A stretch of 64,000 bases of DNA from Aquiflexum gelatinilyticum (GTDB lineage Bacteria > Bacteroidota > Bacteroidia > Cytophagales > Cyclobacteriaceae). The stretch spans positions 186,001 to 250,000 of the forward strand of contig NZ_JANSUY010000001.1 in NCBI RefSeq assembly GCF_024741135.1. The letters run 5' to 3'. A model generated the notes under the pieces. The model saw nothing but the letters and a program-made list of their open reading frames with translations, ran no database searches and was not told where the DNA came from. Both the position numbers and the translations under genes were made by a program. Positions 45,566-54,344 of this stretch are shown here, piece after piece (within the stretch, counting starts at the first letter, position 1; each line of letters opens with the position of its first letter).

Positions 45566-46411
45566 TTATCCTAATTCTGTCGCTATTTCTCTGCCGTTCC
45601 TTGACCATTCACTCCAAGAACCCACATACAGTTTGGGAATATCCATTCCTGCATGCGCCAAAGCCAACAGTGTGTGGCAGGCCGTGACACCTGAACCGCA
45701 ATGCACGATGACGTTTTCGGCAGATTTTCCTTCCAAAGCTTTCTCATATTTCGCTTTGAGTTCTGTAGGAGAAAGAAACAATCCTTTAGGGTCAAGATTG
45801 GAGGCAAAGGGGATATTTACCGCACCAGGAATGTGACCTGCTACCAAGTCGATGGGCTCTTTTTCTCCCCGGTACCTTTCATTTTCACGCACATCGATGA
45901 TCAGGTAGTTTTTGTCTTTGGATACTTTGTCGATTTCTGAGATGTCTGAAATGCGCAATTTCCATTGATCCACTTTGTAAATTCCCTTTATAGGGGTTTT
46001 TTCCAACTCTGTATTTATCGGAAATCCAGCTTGGATCGCTGCATCCATTCCTCCATCCAAAACCTGGATTTTTTCGTGGCCTACAGCCTTCATCATCCAC
46101 CAAAACCTAGCAGCTGCATTTGCTCCGTTTTTGTCATCATAGACGACTACATGAGAGTCAGGGCTGATGCCAAGCGACTCCAAAAGTAGGGAGAATCTCG
46201 CTGCATCAGGCAAAGGATGTCTTCCACCATCTGCAAAATCCGCCTTGATATCAGACAGTTGTCTGTTCAGATCCACATGCAAAGCGCCTTTGAGATGGGA
46301 TTTGTCGTAGTTTTCTTTGCCAAATCGGGCGTCAATCAGCACAAATGCTGACGAAGCTGATAAGGTTTGTAAATCAGAAGCTGATATGATGGGGGATATA
46401 GATTCGTTCAT
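45566..46411 (-). CDS. sseA: Sulfurtransferase with two rhodanese domains (3-mercaptopyruvate type)
   Basis: 281 residues. The N-terminal inactive rhodanese domain has VLIDARFGKENYDKSHLKGA and the C-terminal one has LIIDVRENERYRGEKEPID and the active-site loop VIVHCGSGVTACHTL. The CGSGVTA loop is the mercaptopyruvate form rather than the CRKGVTA of thiosulfate enzymes. It moves sulfur from 3-mercaptopyruvate to thiols or cyanide. The symbol follows the E. coli homologue. Confidence 0.9.
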   Translation of the reverse strand: MNESISPIISASDLQTLSASSAFVLIDARFGKENYDKSHLKGALHVDLNRQLSDIKADFADGGRHPLPDAARFSLLLESLGISPDSHVVVYDDKNGANAAARFWWMMKAVGHEKIQVLDGGMDAAIQAGFPINTELEKTPIKGIYKVDQWKLRISDISEIDKVSKDKNYLIIDVRENERYRGEKEPIDLVAGHIPGAVNIPFASNLDPKGLFLSPTELKAKYEKALEGKSAENVIVHCGSGVTACHTLLALAHAGMDIPKLYVGSWSEWSRNGREIATELG

Positions 46412-46450
46412 ATTTTGAGTTTTATCTGGAAAAAGGGAAAAGCAAATACC

Positions 46451-47089
46451 TTAAAATTTAAACCAAGGATAAGGTTCATTGACAAAATCCAAAGCCCTTG
46501 GCAATCCGTCTCCGGGGAGAAGTTTCAGCTCGGGCTGCATAGACGGGTTGGCGGGATAGGTTTTCCCGTCAAATTTCACAATCCTATATTTTCCTCCTGA
46601 CAAAATGAAAAGGTCTTTCCAGCCATTTGACTTCGTATTGTCGATTACAACAGGGTAATCTGAAACTGTGAATTGTGTGATGACATTGCCTTCACGGTCC
46701 AAAATCATCTGGGTACAGCCACCTGAACCGCAAAAGTACGGTCCGGTAAATCCCACCATGATTTCTTTGTTGCCATCTTCATTGAGGTCATATTCAAAGA
46801 AGATAAACTTCCTGCTGTATTCGTCGATGATTTCCTTGTCCAGATCATCTTTGAACAAGGATTGAACTGCCTTCCTGACCAATTCAGCGGTTTCTTTTGC
46901 GCTGCTGTTGATACCATAAAGATTTCCCGGAATGGTGTCAGTCGGATCCGGATCGTAGATTTCTTCGGGGATTACGATTTCCGTTAGGACGCTGTCAATT
47001 TGGGTACTTTCTTGAGAGCTTGGAGATTGACAGCCTACAACCGCCAAAACAAGAAAGCCAAGGAGGAAGGATATTTGGTTTTGAGACAT
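46451..47089 (-). CDS. Lipoprotein of unknown function
   Basis: About 212 residues from ATG 47089. The lipobox is LVLAVVGCQS. The mature protein contains a calcium-binding-like DLNEDGNKEIMVGF stretch, CGSGGCTQMIL with a Cys pair, and SGGKYRIVKFDGKTYP. This resembles FG-GAP-like or VCBS-type single blades, but only one unit is present. Function unknown. It is just downstream of an alpha/beta hydrolase on the same strand (22-base gap). Confidence 0.72.
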   Translation of the reverse strand: MSQNQISFLLGFLVLAVVGCQSPSSQESTQIDSVLTEIVIPEEIYDPDPTDTIPGNLYGINSSAKETAELVRKAVQSLFKDDLDKEIIDEYSRKFIFFEYDLNEDGNKEIMVGFTGPYFCGSGGCTQMILDREGNVITQFTVSDYPVVIDNTKSNGWKDLFILSGGKYRIVKFDGKTYPANPSMQPELKLLPGDGLPRALDFVNEPYPWFKF

Positions 47090-47111
47090 GATAAAAAAGG
47101 TTGGTGTGAAT

Positions 47112-48023
47112 TTATTTTTGGCTAGATGCAATTATTACACCAATATAATTCATTGCCTTTTCAAAAGTCTCAATCCCGTGTCCCACTTGTTGAAAAATTT
47201 TAATCTCTTTGAGGTTGCTGAGGTGCTTTTGGGCATTTTCCTTGGACTTTTCAAATGGGAAAAGTAAATCCTTGTCCCCGAGTAGGAGGTAGGTCTCCGT
47301 TTTCACTTTGGCAAGTTCGGTGTCCATGTAATACGGTTTTTGGGTATTGTCCTTATACCGGCTGATGGCAAAAACCTCATAATCCACCAACATTTGTTCA
47401 GAGAATGGGGAAAGCTTGTGATTTGGTTTGGAGAAAACAGCCTTGTCCAAAAACTTCAGAACATTTTTGGCATTGGTGCTGAGGATGGGGAGAAGGCTGT
47501 AATATAGGTTTGAAAAAGTCAGTGAAAATGGTTGCAAGCAACCGGGATTGAGAAGGAATGCTGCTTTGATTTTTTCCGGATTGGTGATAGCGAGCTTCAT
47601 ACAGATCAATCCTCCAAAAGAAGCGCCTGCAACAAATGCCTTTTCAATTTCTAAGCCTGCCAAAACTTCATTTGCCCAAAATCCATAATCCAAGGTTTTG
47701 ATGTCAGGTGTGGCACCATCGCTCAGATTGGGCAATCCATTGGTCTCAACCATAAAAATCCGGAGCTTCGTTTTCAGATTATCCAATCCTTTGTCAAAAT
47801 CCCAAATCAAAGCCGTTGTCCGTGCTCCGGGAAATATCACCAAAGTTTCAAGGTCTTTTTTGTCTGCATTGAGACTCCAGACATGGGTATTCCCCAAAAA
47901 TGTTTTTACCGTATGTCTTTGGTAATTTCGCTTATTCTCTTTTTCCAATTTTTTGACCCAATCTTCAAAATAAGCTATGTCTTTATCCGGATCTTTGAAA
48001 TATGATTTGTACTTGATTTTCAT
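47112..48023 (-). CDS. Alpha/beta hydrolase
   Basis: 303 residues, no signal peptide. The nucleophile elbow is VAGASFGGLICMKLA (Ser), the acid is in YLLLGDKDLLFPFE (Asp), and the histidine is in FQQVGHGIETFE. The oxyanion region ETLVIFPGARTTALIW precedes them. The fold is clear; the substrate is not. A small inverted repeat (ACCCG..CCGGGT-like) lies just before the gene. Confidence 0.85.
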   Translation of the reverse strand: MKIKYKSYFKDPDKDIAYFEDWVKKLEKENKRNYQRHTVKTFLGNTHVWSLNADKKDLETLVIFPGARTTALIWDFDKGLDNLKTKLRIFMVETNGLPNLSDGATPDIKTLDYGFWANEVLAGLEIEKAFVAGASFGGLICMKLAITNPEKIKAAFLLNPGCLQPFSLTFSNLYYSLLPILSTNAKNVLKFLDKAVFSKPNHKLSPFSEQMLVDYEVFAISRYKDNTQKPYYMDTELAKVKTETYLLLGDKDLLFPFEKSKENAQKHLSNLKEIKIFQQVGHGIETFEKAMNYIGVIIASSQK

Positions 48024-48209
48024 AAAATGTTGGTGTTTTAATTCTAAAAAAGAAACCCGTAAACCGGGATAATTTCAGTCAGTGGATTATTTAAAGTTAT
48101 AAGAAAATACCTATATAAAGCATCTCCATTGTGGGAAAAATGGAATGTTTGAATTTGGTTTTTTAAAGATATTTCAAAAGAAATCTCCTTTGTTTTTCCT
48201 TATATTTAA

Positions 48210-48236
48210 AAATAACCCAATAACCCAATAACCATC
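48210..48236 (+). repeat. AACCCAAT-type tract before the Ppx/GppA gene
   Basis: AATAACCCAATAACCCAATAACC runs up to two bases before the ATG. Same orientation as the other tracts. Confidence 0.65.
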
Positions 48237-48237
48237 C

Positions 48238-49770
48238 ATGAACTTAGCAGCAATCGACATCGGTACCAACTCCATCCACATGGTCATCGTCAAAGTGACC
48301 TCAGGACAGTCTTATGAAGTTTTGGTTCAGGAAAAGGAAATGGTCAAATTGGGCGTCGGAGTTTTTGCCAACAAAATGTTGAGCCAAAGGGCTTTTGATG
48401 CAGGAATAGAAACTATATCAAGATATGTGCAACTTGCCGATGAATATGGTGTCGAACACATCATTACTGCAGCTACCTCAGCTACACGGGAAGCCAAAAA
48501 CGGGCGTGAATTTCTCGATAGGCTGATTCAGGATGTGGGTCTGAATCCCCAGATGATTTCCGGAAAAGAAGAAGCAAGGCTGATTTTTTTGGCAGTCAGA
48601 AAAGCCATTGACCTCAAAAAACAAAATGCCATGGTCATCGATATCGGAGGGGGAAGTACGGAAGTGGTCATTGGGAATAAGGAAGAAGTGTTTTTTAAAA
48701 AAAGCCTTAAACTTGGGGTTTTGAGATTGTTGGATTGGGTAGGGGACCAGGGACCGCTCAATAAATCCAAACAGGAAACCCTCCGTGAGCATGTCAAAGA
48801 AGTTGCCGGCAAAACCATGAAGGAGGCTTCTCTGATAGGATTTTCTAAAGTCATCGGGACATCAGGTACGATCAGGACCTTGGGCGAGGCAGCTTTGGAA
48901 ATGAAAGATGTGAATATTATTAATTCTGTCAATGCGGAAGTAATCAAAGTCAAAGACCTGGAAAAAATCGTGGACAAACTGCTGGAGTTGCCCGCTGATA
49001 AACGTACAGATGTCAAGGGAATCAGTGAAAACAGGGTGGATGCCATCCACCTCGGTGGTTTGTTGCTTTTGGAACTGCTCAAAATGGCAGATGCCAAGGA
49101 GATTACTTTATCTGATGCATCCCTTAGAGAAGGTTTGATCATAGATTACATTGAAAAAAACGGACTTAAACTTAGTGACCTCGTCGAGGGAAAAAATATC
49201 AGGGAACGCTCCTGCCTGCTTATGGCGATGCGGTATGAAACTGACATAGAAGAAAAAAAACATGTCAGCATGCTGGCCTTGCAGCTTTTTGACCAACTCA
49301 AAGAAATCCATCAAATGGATTCGGACGCAAGGGAGTTGCTTCAGAATGCCTGCCTGATTTTTGATGTGGGCTTATTTGTCAATTTTCAGGATTACCATAA
49401 ACATGCTGCTTACCTGATCCTAAACGGTCGGCTTAGGGGATTCAACAATGAAGAACGGATCATGTTGGCACTCATGGCGCGCTACCACAGAAAGTCAGGG
49501 CCAAAGAAGAAACATGAAATTTTCGGTCAACTTGAATCCAAAGAAAGGACTTTGCTCAAAGGATTGGTTGGGATTTTAAGGATTGCTGTGGCCTTGGACA
49601 AAACCAAAAATCAATGGGTGGAAAAAGTACATTGTGAACTTGATCAGGAAAATCTGGAAATCAGGATTTTTGGTGATGCAACGATGGACTTGGAAATCTG
49701 GGAAGCACAGCGTTTTTCGGATGTACTTGCCAAATACCTGAAAAGGAATGTGACTATGTTGAAGGGTTGA
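48238..49770 (+). CDS. Ppx/GppA exopolyphosphatase-family protein
   Basis: 510 residues. The actin-like ATPase fold shows AAIDIGTNSIHMVIVKV and VIDIGGGSTEVVIG, then an HD-like C-terminal half (ARYHRKSGPKKKH, FDVGLFVNFQDYHKHAAYLIL). Family members hydrolyse polyphosphate or the 5' phosphate of pppGpp. Both activities are possible and cannot be separated here. It stands alone on the plus strand with an AACCCAAT tract right at its start. Confidence 0.92.
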   Translation: MNLAAIDIGTNSIHMVIVKVTSGQSYEVLVQEKEMVKLGVGVFANKMLSQRAFDAGIETISRYVQLADEYGVEHIITAATSATREAKNGREFLDRLIQDVGLNPQMISGKEEARLIFLAVRKAIDLKKQNAMVIDIGGGSTEVVIGNKEEVFFKKSLKLGVLRLLDWVGDQGPLNKSKQETLREHVKEVAGKTMKEASLIGFSKVIGTSGTIRTLGEAALEMKDVNIINSVNAEVIKVKDLEKIVDKLLELPADKRTDVKGISENRVDAIHLGGLLLLELLKMADAKEITLSDASLREGLIIDYIEKNGLKLSDLVEGKNIRERSCLLMAMRYETDIEEKKHVSMLALQLFDQLKEIHQMDSDARELLQNACLIFDVGLFVNFQDYHKHAAYLILNGRLRGFNNEERIMLALMARYHRKSGPKKKHEIFGQLESKERTLLKGLVGILRIAVALDKTKNQWVEKVHCELDQENLEIRIFGDATMDLEIWEAQRFSDVLAKYLKRNVTMLKG

Positions 49771-49816
49771 TGACTTACCTTAACCAAATTGAACGCTAGA
49801 CAAATTAAGAAATCTA

Positions 49817-50173
49817 TCAGGCATGTTCCCCAAGAATCACTTTTTTGAGGTCCCCTTTTTCTTTGCCCAAGAGGTAAATGACAAAGGGTGCAAAAAAAAC
49901 AATCCCAAGGATCATCGCTACAATTCCCAAGATCAGGGATTGCGTTTTAAACTTATTGCGCCACATGATCCAAATCCCTGATAACATCAAATAACAAGCA
50001 AAATCCAATGCAAACTGACCGCTCCAGGTCAGAGATCCGATATTTGAAACTGCAATTTGTAAAAATCCCCAGCCTTCATTTCGGACTGCAAAGGCAGTAT
50101 AGACTAACAAAAGTATGGTCTGAGTAATTAGGATGGCTTTAAAAATGAATTGGTTGTGGCTTTGATTTTTCAT
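49817..50173 (-). CDS. Small membrane protein of unknown function
   Basis: About 118 residues from ATG 50173. Three or four membrane segments (AILITQTILLLVYTAFAV, FALDFACYLMLSGIWIMW, LILGIVAMILGIVFFAPFVIYLL). No functional motif. It lies between Ppx/GppA and a TetR gene on the same strand as the latter, with a 90-base gap; it could be the regulated partner, but this is inference. Confidence 0.72.
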   Translation of the reverse strand: MKNQSHNQFIFKAILITQTILLLVYTAFAVRNEGWGFLQIAVSNIGSLTWSGQFALDFACYLMLSGIWIMWRNKFKTQSLILGIVAMILGIVFFAPFVIYLLGKEKGDLKKVILGEHA

Positions 50174-50263
50174 AAGGAGGATAGATTGTTCTTTGAGACA
50201 GGAATACAAGTATCCAAATTCAGAAAGAATGATTTTAGTCGCTTCCGTACAATTCCAAGGGTT

Positions 50264-50809
50264 TTATTGGGATACGTTAAACTGTGAAACAGTTTTTTTG
50301 AGGTTGGTGAAATAGGCAGATAACCATTCGACATTCAGTGTTTCTTCGGTTACTTGTAGGTAAAAATTTTCCAGGGCTAGGGCAAAAAGGGAAGCCGCAA
50401 GCTTTGGATTATTCTCTAGTTGGAGGTCCTTGGTTAAGACCGAAATGAATCCCTGACTGACGATTTCATCTGATTTTTGGAGACATTTCTTAAAGTTTGT
50501 ATCAGTCCTATGAACCCTCAATTGGCGGTTAAACAAAAGGTCGGTTTTGGAAGCAACCAATACAATGATAAGTTCAGGGTCAATATTCCTGCATTTTTTT
50601 TCTTCCTCAGCAATTGTTTTGGATCGGGTCAAATGATGGTCAAGCAAAAGTCCTGTAAAAATTTCCATGTCAGCAAAATGATGGTAAAAAGACGATTTGC
50701 TTTTATTCACATTCCTTGCGATCACCTCAACTTTGAGGCCTTTCGGACCTTCTTTTGAAAAAATCCCGTACCCGGTTTCAACCCACACCTGCTTATTGTC
50801 TGCTGCCAT
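50264..50809 (-). CDS. TetR-family transcription regulator
   Basis: About 181 residues from ATG 50809. The N-terminal helix-turn-helix is GLKVEVIARNVNKSKSSFYHHFADME, the standard TetR form. The rest is a helical ligand-binding and dimer domain with FALALENFYLQVTEE. A likely target is the small membrane protein gene downstream. The effector is unknown. Confidence 0.86.
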   Translation of the reverse strand: MAADNKQVWVETGYGIFSKEGPKGLKVEVIARNVNKSKSSFYHHFADMEIFTGLLLDHHLTRSKTIAEEEKKCRNIDPELIIVLVASKTDLLFNRQLRVHRTDTNFKKCLQKSDEIVSQGFISVLTKDLQLENNPKLAASLFALALENFYLQVTEETLNVEWLSAYFTNLKKTVSQFNVSQ

Positions 50810-50960
50810 TTTTTGAGAAATATGAGATTTGACATCTGACCAATGACCTGAAAAAGACCTTAAATACAAAATATCACTTGTCTACTTTCTAAATATCAAG
50901 AAATAACTACAATCAAAAAATAGGCGATAGGCTTTATTTTCAATCTGAAGGATGTTCATA

Positions 50961-51521
50961 TCAAAGATCCTGAATCGCAATCCTTCTTTTCTCCTTCAGT
51001 TTTTTGAAATGTGAAGGGGACAGGCCCGTCACTTTTTTGAATTGGTTGGAAAGGTGAGCCGCACTGCTGTAATGCAATTTGTAGGCAATCTCCGACAGGT
51101 TAAATTCTTCCAAAATGATCATCTCCTTGACGCGCTCGATTTTGAGTGAAATAAGGTATTGCTCTATCGTGGTGGCTTCTACTTCTGAAAAAAAGTTTGA
51201 TAAATAAGTATAGCTTAGGTTTAGTTTTCCACTCAATAAAGTCGAGAAATTTATATTCGGTTTCTCATCCGAATGATATACAAATTCAACCATCACTTTT
51301 CTGATTTTCTCTATGATGACGCCCTGTTTTTTTTCCAGGAGTTCCAATCCAACCTTTTTTATTTTTTTGTTGAATTCCCGTTTTTCATCATCTGTCACAT
51401 CCGCTTTGGTTTCAATTTCTCCCAATCCTACCTTGACCGTAACTATGTCCATTTCATCCAATGCTTCTTTGACATAGGCCACGCAACTTTGGCAAGCCAT
51501 ATTTTTAATATAGATTTTCAT
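50961..51521 (-). CDS. AraC-type regulator with N-terminal heavy-metal-associated domain
   Basis: About 186 residues from ATG 51521. Residues 1-70 form an HMA-like domain starting MKIYIKNMACQSCVAYV, with the metal-binding CxxC at 10-13. Residues about 95-186 are an AraC DNA-binding domain with both helix-turn-helices (LSYTYLSNFFSEVEATTIEQYL and LSEIAYKLHYSSAAHLSNQFKKVTGLSPSHFKKL). The pairing suggests a transcription factor that senses Cu, Zn or Cd directly. No efflux pump or copper gene is adjacent in the window. Confidence 0.87.
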   Translation of the reverse strand: MKIYIKNMACQSCVAYVKEALDEMDIVTVKVGLGEIETKADVTDDEKREFNKKIKKVGLELLEKKQGVIIEKIRKVMVEFVYHSDEKPNINFSTLLSGKLNLSYTYLSNFFSEVEATTIEQYLISLKIERVKEMIILEEFNLSEIAYKLHYSSAAHLSNQFKKVTGLSPSHFKKLKEKRRIAIQDL

Positions 51522-51938
51522 AACCTTGATAGGGGTGATTAAATGTGAAGGTCTTACTAAGTACTGTTGTTGGAAAGGTAATTTCATGGAACAAAACTTC
51601 CCTTTCACTTTCATAGTTGGGAGTTTCAATCCTTGATAGTTGAATTTTGGGATAATTAAAGTCTAAGGGGAAAATAGAATCAAAACCAATTTTATTCTTT
51701 GTTCAAAATAGAAATTGGCTTAGCAGAGACAAAAGTCAGGAAATCAAAAAAAAAATACTTATATCCTTTCTATGGATAATTACATGTTTTAAAGGAGGAA
51801 GAAGCTAATGAGACCAAGTCAGTATATGGGGAACTTTGATGGTATGCTAATTTCCTCAAACCAATACTTTTAGAGAAATTTTAAACTATTGTGGAACTTG
51901 ATTGTTTACATAATATATCTAAACCAAGATCAAGAAAA
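51522..51938 (+). other. 417-base gap; one tiny frame with a strong ribosome site
   Basis: Mostly AT-rich sequence between divergent genes. The only notable item is AAAGGAGG at 51791-51798 ahead of an ATG at 51808 that opens a 21-codon frame (MRPSQYMGNFDGM to TAG at 51873). Strong Shine-Dalgarno sites are uncommon elsewhere in this window. Whether it is a gene is unknown. Confidence 0.3.
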
Positions 51939-52487
51939 ATGAAAACATTTAGAATTTTATCATTGACGTTGGCAACAGCAGCTACAACCTTTCTAGCAAG
52001 TTGTGGCGGTGCACCAAAGGAAGAGACAGTTGAAGAAACAACCGTTGAGGTTGTGGAAGAAACTCCGGCCGAAGCTCCAAAAACTGTTGTTGATATCGCT
52101 GTTGGTTCTCCTGACCACACTACTTTAGTTGCTGCAGTTACTGCAGCCGGATTGGTTGAAACTTTAAGCGGAACAGGTCCATTTACGATCTTCGCGCCAA
52201 CCAACACTGCTTTTGCAGCATTGCCTGCAGGAACAGTAGACAACTTGTTGAAGCCTGAAAGCAAAGACCAACTTACTTCTGTATTGACTTACCATGTAGT
52301 AGCAGGCAATGTGATGGCTGCTGACCTTTCGGATGGTCAGGTAGTTAAAACTTTGAACGGCCAGGACTTGACAGTATCCATCAAGGATGGCAAAGTAATG
52401 ATCAACGGTGCGACTGTCACTGCTGCTGACCTTACAGGTAGCAACGGTGTCATCCACGTAGTAGATGCAGTGCTATTACCAAAGTAA
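51939..52487 (+). CDS. Fasciclin (FAS1) domain lipoprotein
   Basis: About 182 residues from ATG 51939. Lipobox TTFLASCGG, then an acidic Glu/Val-rich linker (EETVEETTVEVVEE), then one FAS1 domain: HTTLVAAVTAAGLVETL, GPFTIFAPTNTAFAALPAG (H1 motif), LTYHVVAGNVMAADL (YH motif) and GVIHVVDAVLLPK (H2). Such proteins promote adhesion at the cell surface. It ends at a strong terminator. Confidence 0.93.
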   Translation: MKTFRILSLTLATAATTFLASCGGAPKEETVEETTVEVVEETPAEAPKTVVDIAVGSPDHTTLVAAVTAAGLVETLSGTGPFTIFAPTNTAFAALPAGTVDNLLKPESKDQLTSVLTYHVVAGNVMAADLSDGQVVKTLNGQDLTVSIKDGKVMINGATVTAADLTGSNGVIHVVDAVLLPK

Positions 52488-52510
52488 TTTGTAAACTAAC
52501 AAAAAAATTG

Positions 52511-52537
52511 AAAACCTGCCATTTGGCAGGTTTTTTT
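52511..52537 (+). terminator. Rho-independent terminator after the fasciclin gene
   Basis: AACCTGCC, loop ATTT, GGCAGGTT followed by five further T. It is 24 bases past the stop. Confidence 0.88.
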
Positions 52538-52688
52538 GATTTTATGGAATATAGGTTTTCTAAAATTTAAAAACCTCCTCGTTGTCTACCTGTTTCCCTC
52601 CTGTCTGCGGCAAATATTTGGATACAGGCTAAGAAACAGTTATCCATTTTTTTCCAAAACTCTTTACTCCAAATCCTGTTTCTCCAAC

Positions 52689-53093
52689 ATGGACAGCTAT
52701 GCAATCATCGACGAATCAAATTTTCCCATCATCCGGATTCGATTTACAGGCCACAAAAGTACAAATCAAAACTTCCAAAATTATCTCGACCAAACGAAGG
52801 CTTGTTACCGGTTTGCAAAGGGGTTGGCGATTATTTTTGATGCTTCGGATGCGGCAATCCCCTCTCTTTATCACCAAAAAATGCAGGCCAAATGGCTCAA
52901 AGAAAATGAACAACTCATGAAGGACTTTTGTGCAGGAACAGCCTATATTATCCCCAACGCAGTGATCAGGGCCATCCTAAAGATGATTTTTTCATTTCAA
53001 AAACAGCCTGTTCCTTACAAGATCTTTGAATCTGAACCCGAAGCCAATGCTTGGGTTAATGGACTTGACTTGGAAAGCAACTCCACTGCCTAA
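52689..53093 (+). CDS. SpoIIAA/STAS-like protein
   Basis: About 134 residues from ATG 52689; the upstream part of the frame is low-quality. The body reads SNFPIIRIRFTGH, GLAIIFDASDAAIPS and FCAGTAYIIPNAVIRAIL, then FESEPEANAWVNG. This strand-helix order matches SpoIIAA-like or lipid-binding STAS-related proteins that carry a DASxAxxPS motif. The role is unknown. No partner gene is adjacent on the same strand. Confidence 0.72.
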   Translation: MDSYAIIDESNFPIIRIRFTGHKSTNQNFQNYLDQTKACYRFAKGLAIIFDASDAAIPSLYHQKMQAKWLKENEQLMKDFCAGTAYIIPNAVIRAILKMIFSFQKQPVPYKIFESEPEANAWVNGLDLESNSTA

Positions 53094-53214
53094 GCTTTGA
53101 ATTGAAATTCATCATGTTATGAAGTGGGTTTTTACCTTCCCAAGAATCTGGGATGTTGTAAGGAACAAGATTCGCAAAAAATACTCAAAAACCTGATTGA
53201 ACCTATTTTCATCA

Positions 53215-53592
53215 CTACAGATCTCCCTCCATTGTTTTTTTAAGATTTCGCTGGCTCGGCAATGCCTCAACTTCTTTGATTCTTTTATTTCTTGGGTCAT
53301 TCACCATCTTATGGACAAAGTACAAGGGGATAAGCATCAAAAATCCAAAAGTGCTCTTGAACAGACTGAAGACCACAATTCCGATAAGGACTCCGATAAG
53401 AAATGGATTGTCCAAACCAAAAAAGGCAGTTAAAATTTTTGCTTCCCGTGTTTTGTCAATTTCCGGAATGGCGTCTGATAAGGTGACCTCCCGATTGACA
53501 CATCCAAAAAGATGGAGAAATGAAAAGCAAAGGATTGCCAAACCCAATCGGCTGCTAGTTGGATTTTCCCTCTTTGATGCGTTGTTTTTCAC
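53215..53592 (-). CDS. Membrane lipoprotein of unknown function
   Basis: About 125 residues from a GTG at 53592; no ATG is available, and the GTG gives a plausible signal (SRLGLAILCFSFLHLFGC). After Cys there is a short linker and two close membrane segments (FLIGVLIGIVVFSLFKS, FGFLMLIPLYFVHKM), then a basic tail. It overlaps the desaturase-type gene by 38 bases and is probably the last gene of that unit. The start is uncertain. Confidence 0.55.
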   Translation of the reverse strand: MKNNASKRENPTSSRLGLAILCFSFLHLFGCVNREVTLSDAIPEIDKTREAKILTAFFGLDNPFLIGVLIGIVVFSLFKSTFGFLMLIPLYFVHKMVNDPRNKRIKEVEALPSQRNLKKTMEGDL

Positions 53593-54343
53593 GTTTCCAA
53601 TTTCCTCTGATATAATCAATAATCGGCTGAAAATTAAGTTTTAGCGGATTATTACTGTAAAAGCCCGTGGTGACTCCGTAAGTTACTTTTTCAGTCTCGG
53701 GCTCATACGTGCCAAAGAGTCGGTCAAAGATAATGAGCATGCCTCCATAATTTTTATCAATATATTTTTCGTTGGACCCATGATGCACCCGATGGGCCGA
53801 GGGGGTGTTGAAAAACAATCCTTCCAGGAAGCCCAACTTTCTCACCGCTTCGGTATGCAGGAAATATTGAAAGAATAAATTGACGAGCAAGCTGACAATA
53901 ATCAGATCTGCAGAAAAACCAAGGAGGACAAAAGGAACATAGATCAATGGACTCAAGAATGTGCCTATCCAATTTAATCGGACTGCCGTGGATAGGTTCA
54001 TCTTCATGCCGGAATGATGGGTATGATGAAGGGTCCAAAGCAAGGGGACCTCATGGCTCAGCCTGTGGTACCAATAAAACCCAAACTCCGTAACAAGGAA
54101 GGTCAGAACGATGGTGAAGAAATTGGTAGGAATACTTAAAAACTGAAAGGATTCTACCCATCCCAGTGCAAAATATTTCCAAGCCAAAGAGAGCGGTTTC
54201 AGGAGGGTATTTCCAATAAATATCCCAAGATTAGCCAGACTTTCTCTCGAGCTGAAAACCTCTTTCTTTTTGGCTTGAGACCAAATTATCTCCAGAAAAA
54301 GGGCAAGAATTACAAAACCCGCAAATATCAATTTCATGTTCAT
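53555..54343 (-). CDS. Sterol-desaturase/fatty-acid-hydroxylase family protein
   Basis: 262 residues with about four membrane segments. The histidine boxes that bind two iron atoms are WYHRLSHEVPLLW, LHHTHHSG, FLHTEAV and SAHRVHHGSNEKYIDKNYGG. These enzymes hydroxylate or desaturate lipids in the membrane. It follows the DUF2147 gene by one base. A decayed piece of a paralogue lies at 58766-58873, showing that this gene was once duplicated with its neighbours. Confidence 0.9.
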   Translation of the reverse strand: MNMKLIFAGFVILALFLEIIWSQAKKKEVFSSRESLANLGIFIGNTLLKPLSLAWKYFALGWVESFQFLSIPTNFFTIVLTFLVTEFGFYWYHRLSHEVPLLWTLHHTHHSGMKMNLSTAVRLNWIGTFLSPLIYVPFVLLGFSADLIIVSLLVNLFFQYFLHTEAVRKLGFLEGLFFNTPSAHRVHHGSNEKYIDKNYGGMLIIFDRLFGTYEPETEKVTYGVTTGFYSNNPLKLNFQPIIDYIRGNWKREKQRIKEGKSN

Positions 54344-54344
54344 G

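Noticed and set aside
53276-53644. 122-codon plus-strand frame opposite the 53215 gene
   Set aside because: It is antisense to two genes with better evidence (membrane lipoprotein and the desaturase tail) and shows no domain.
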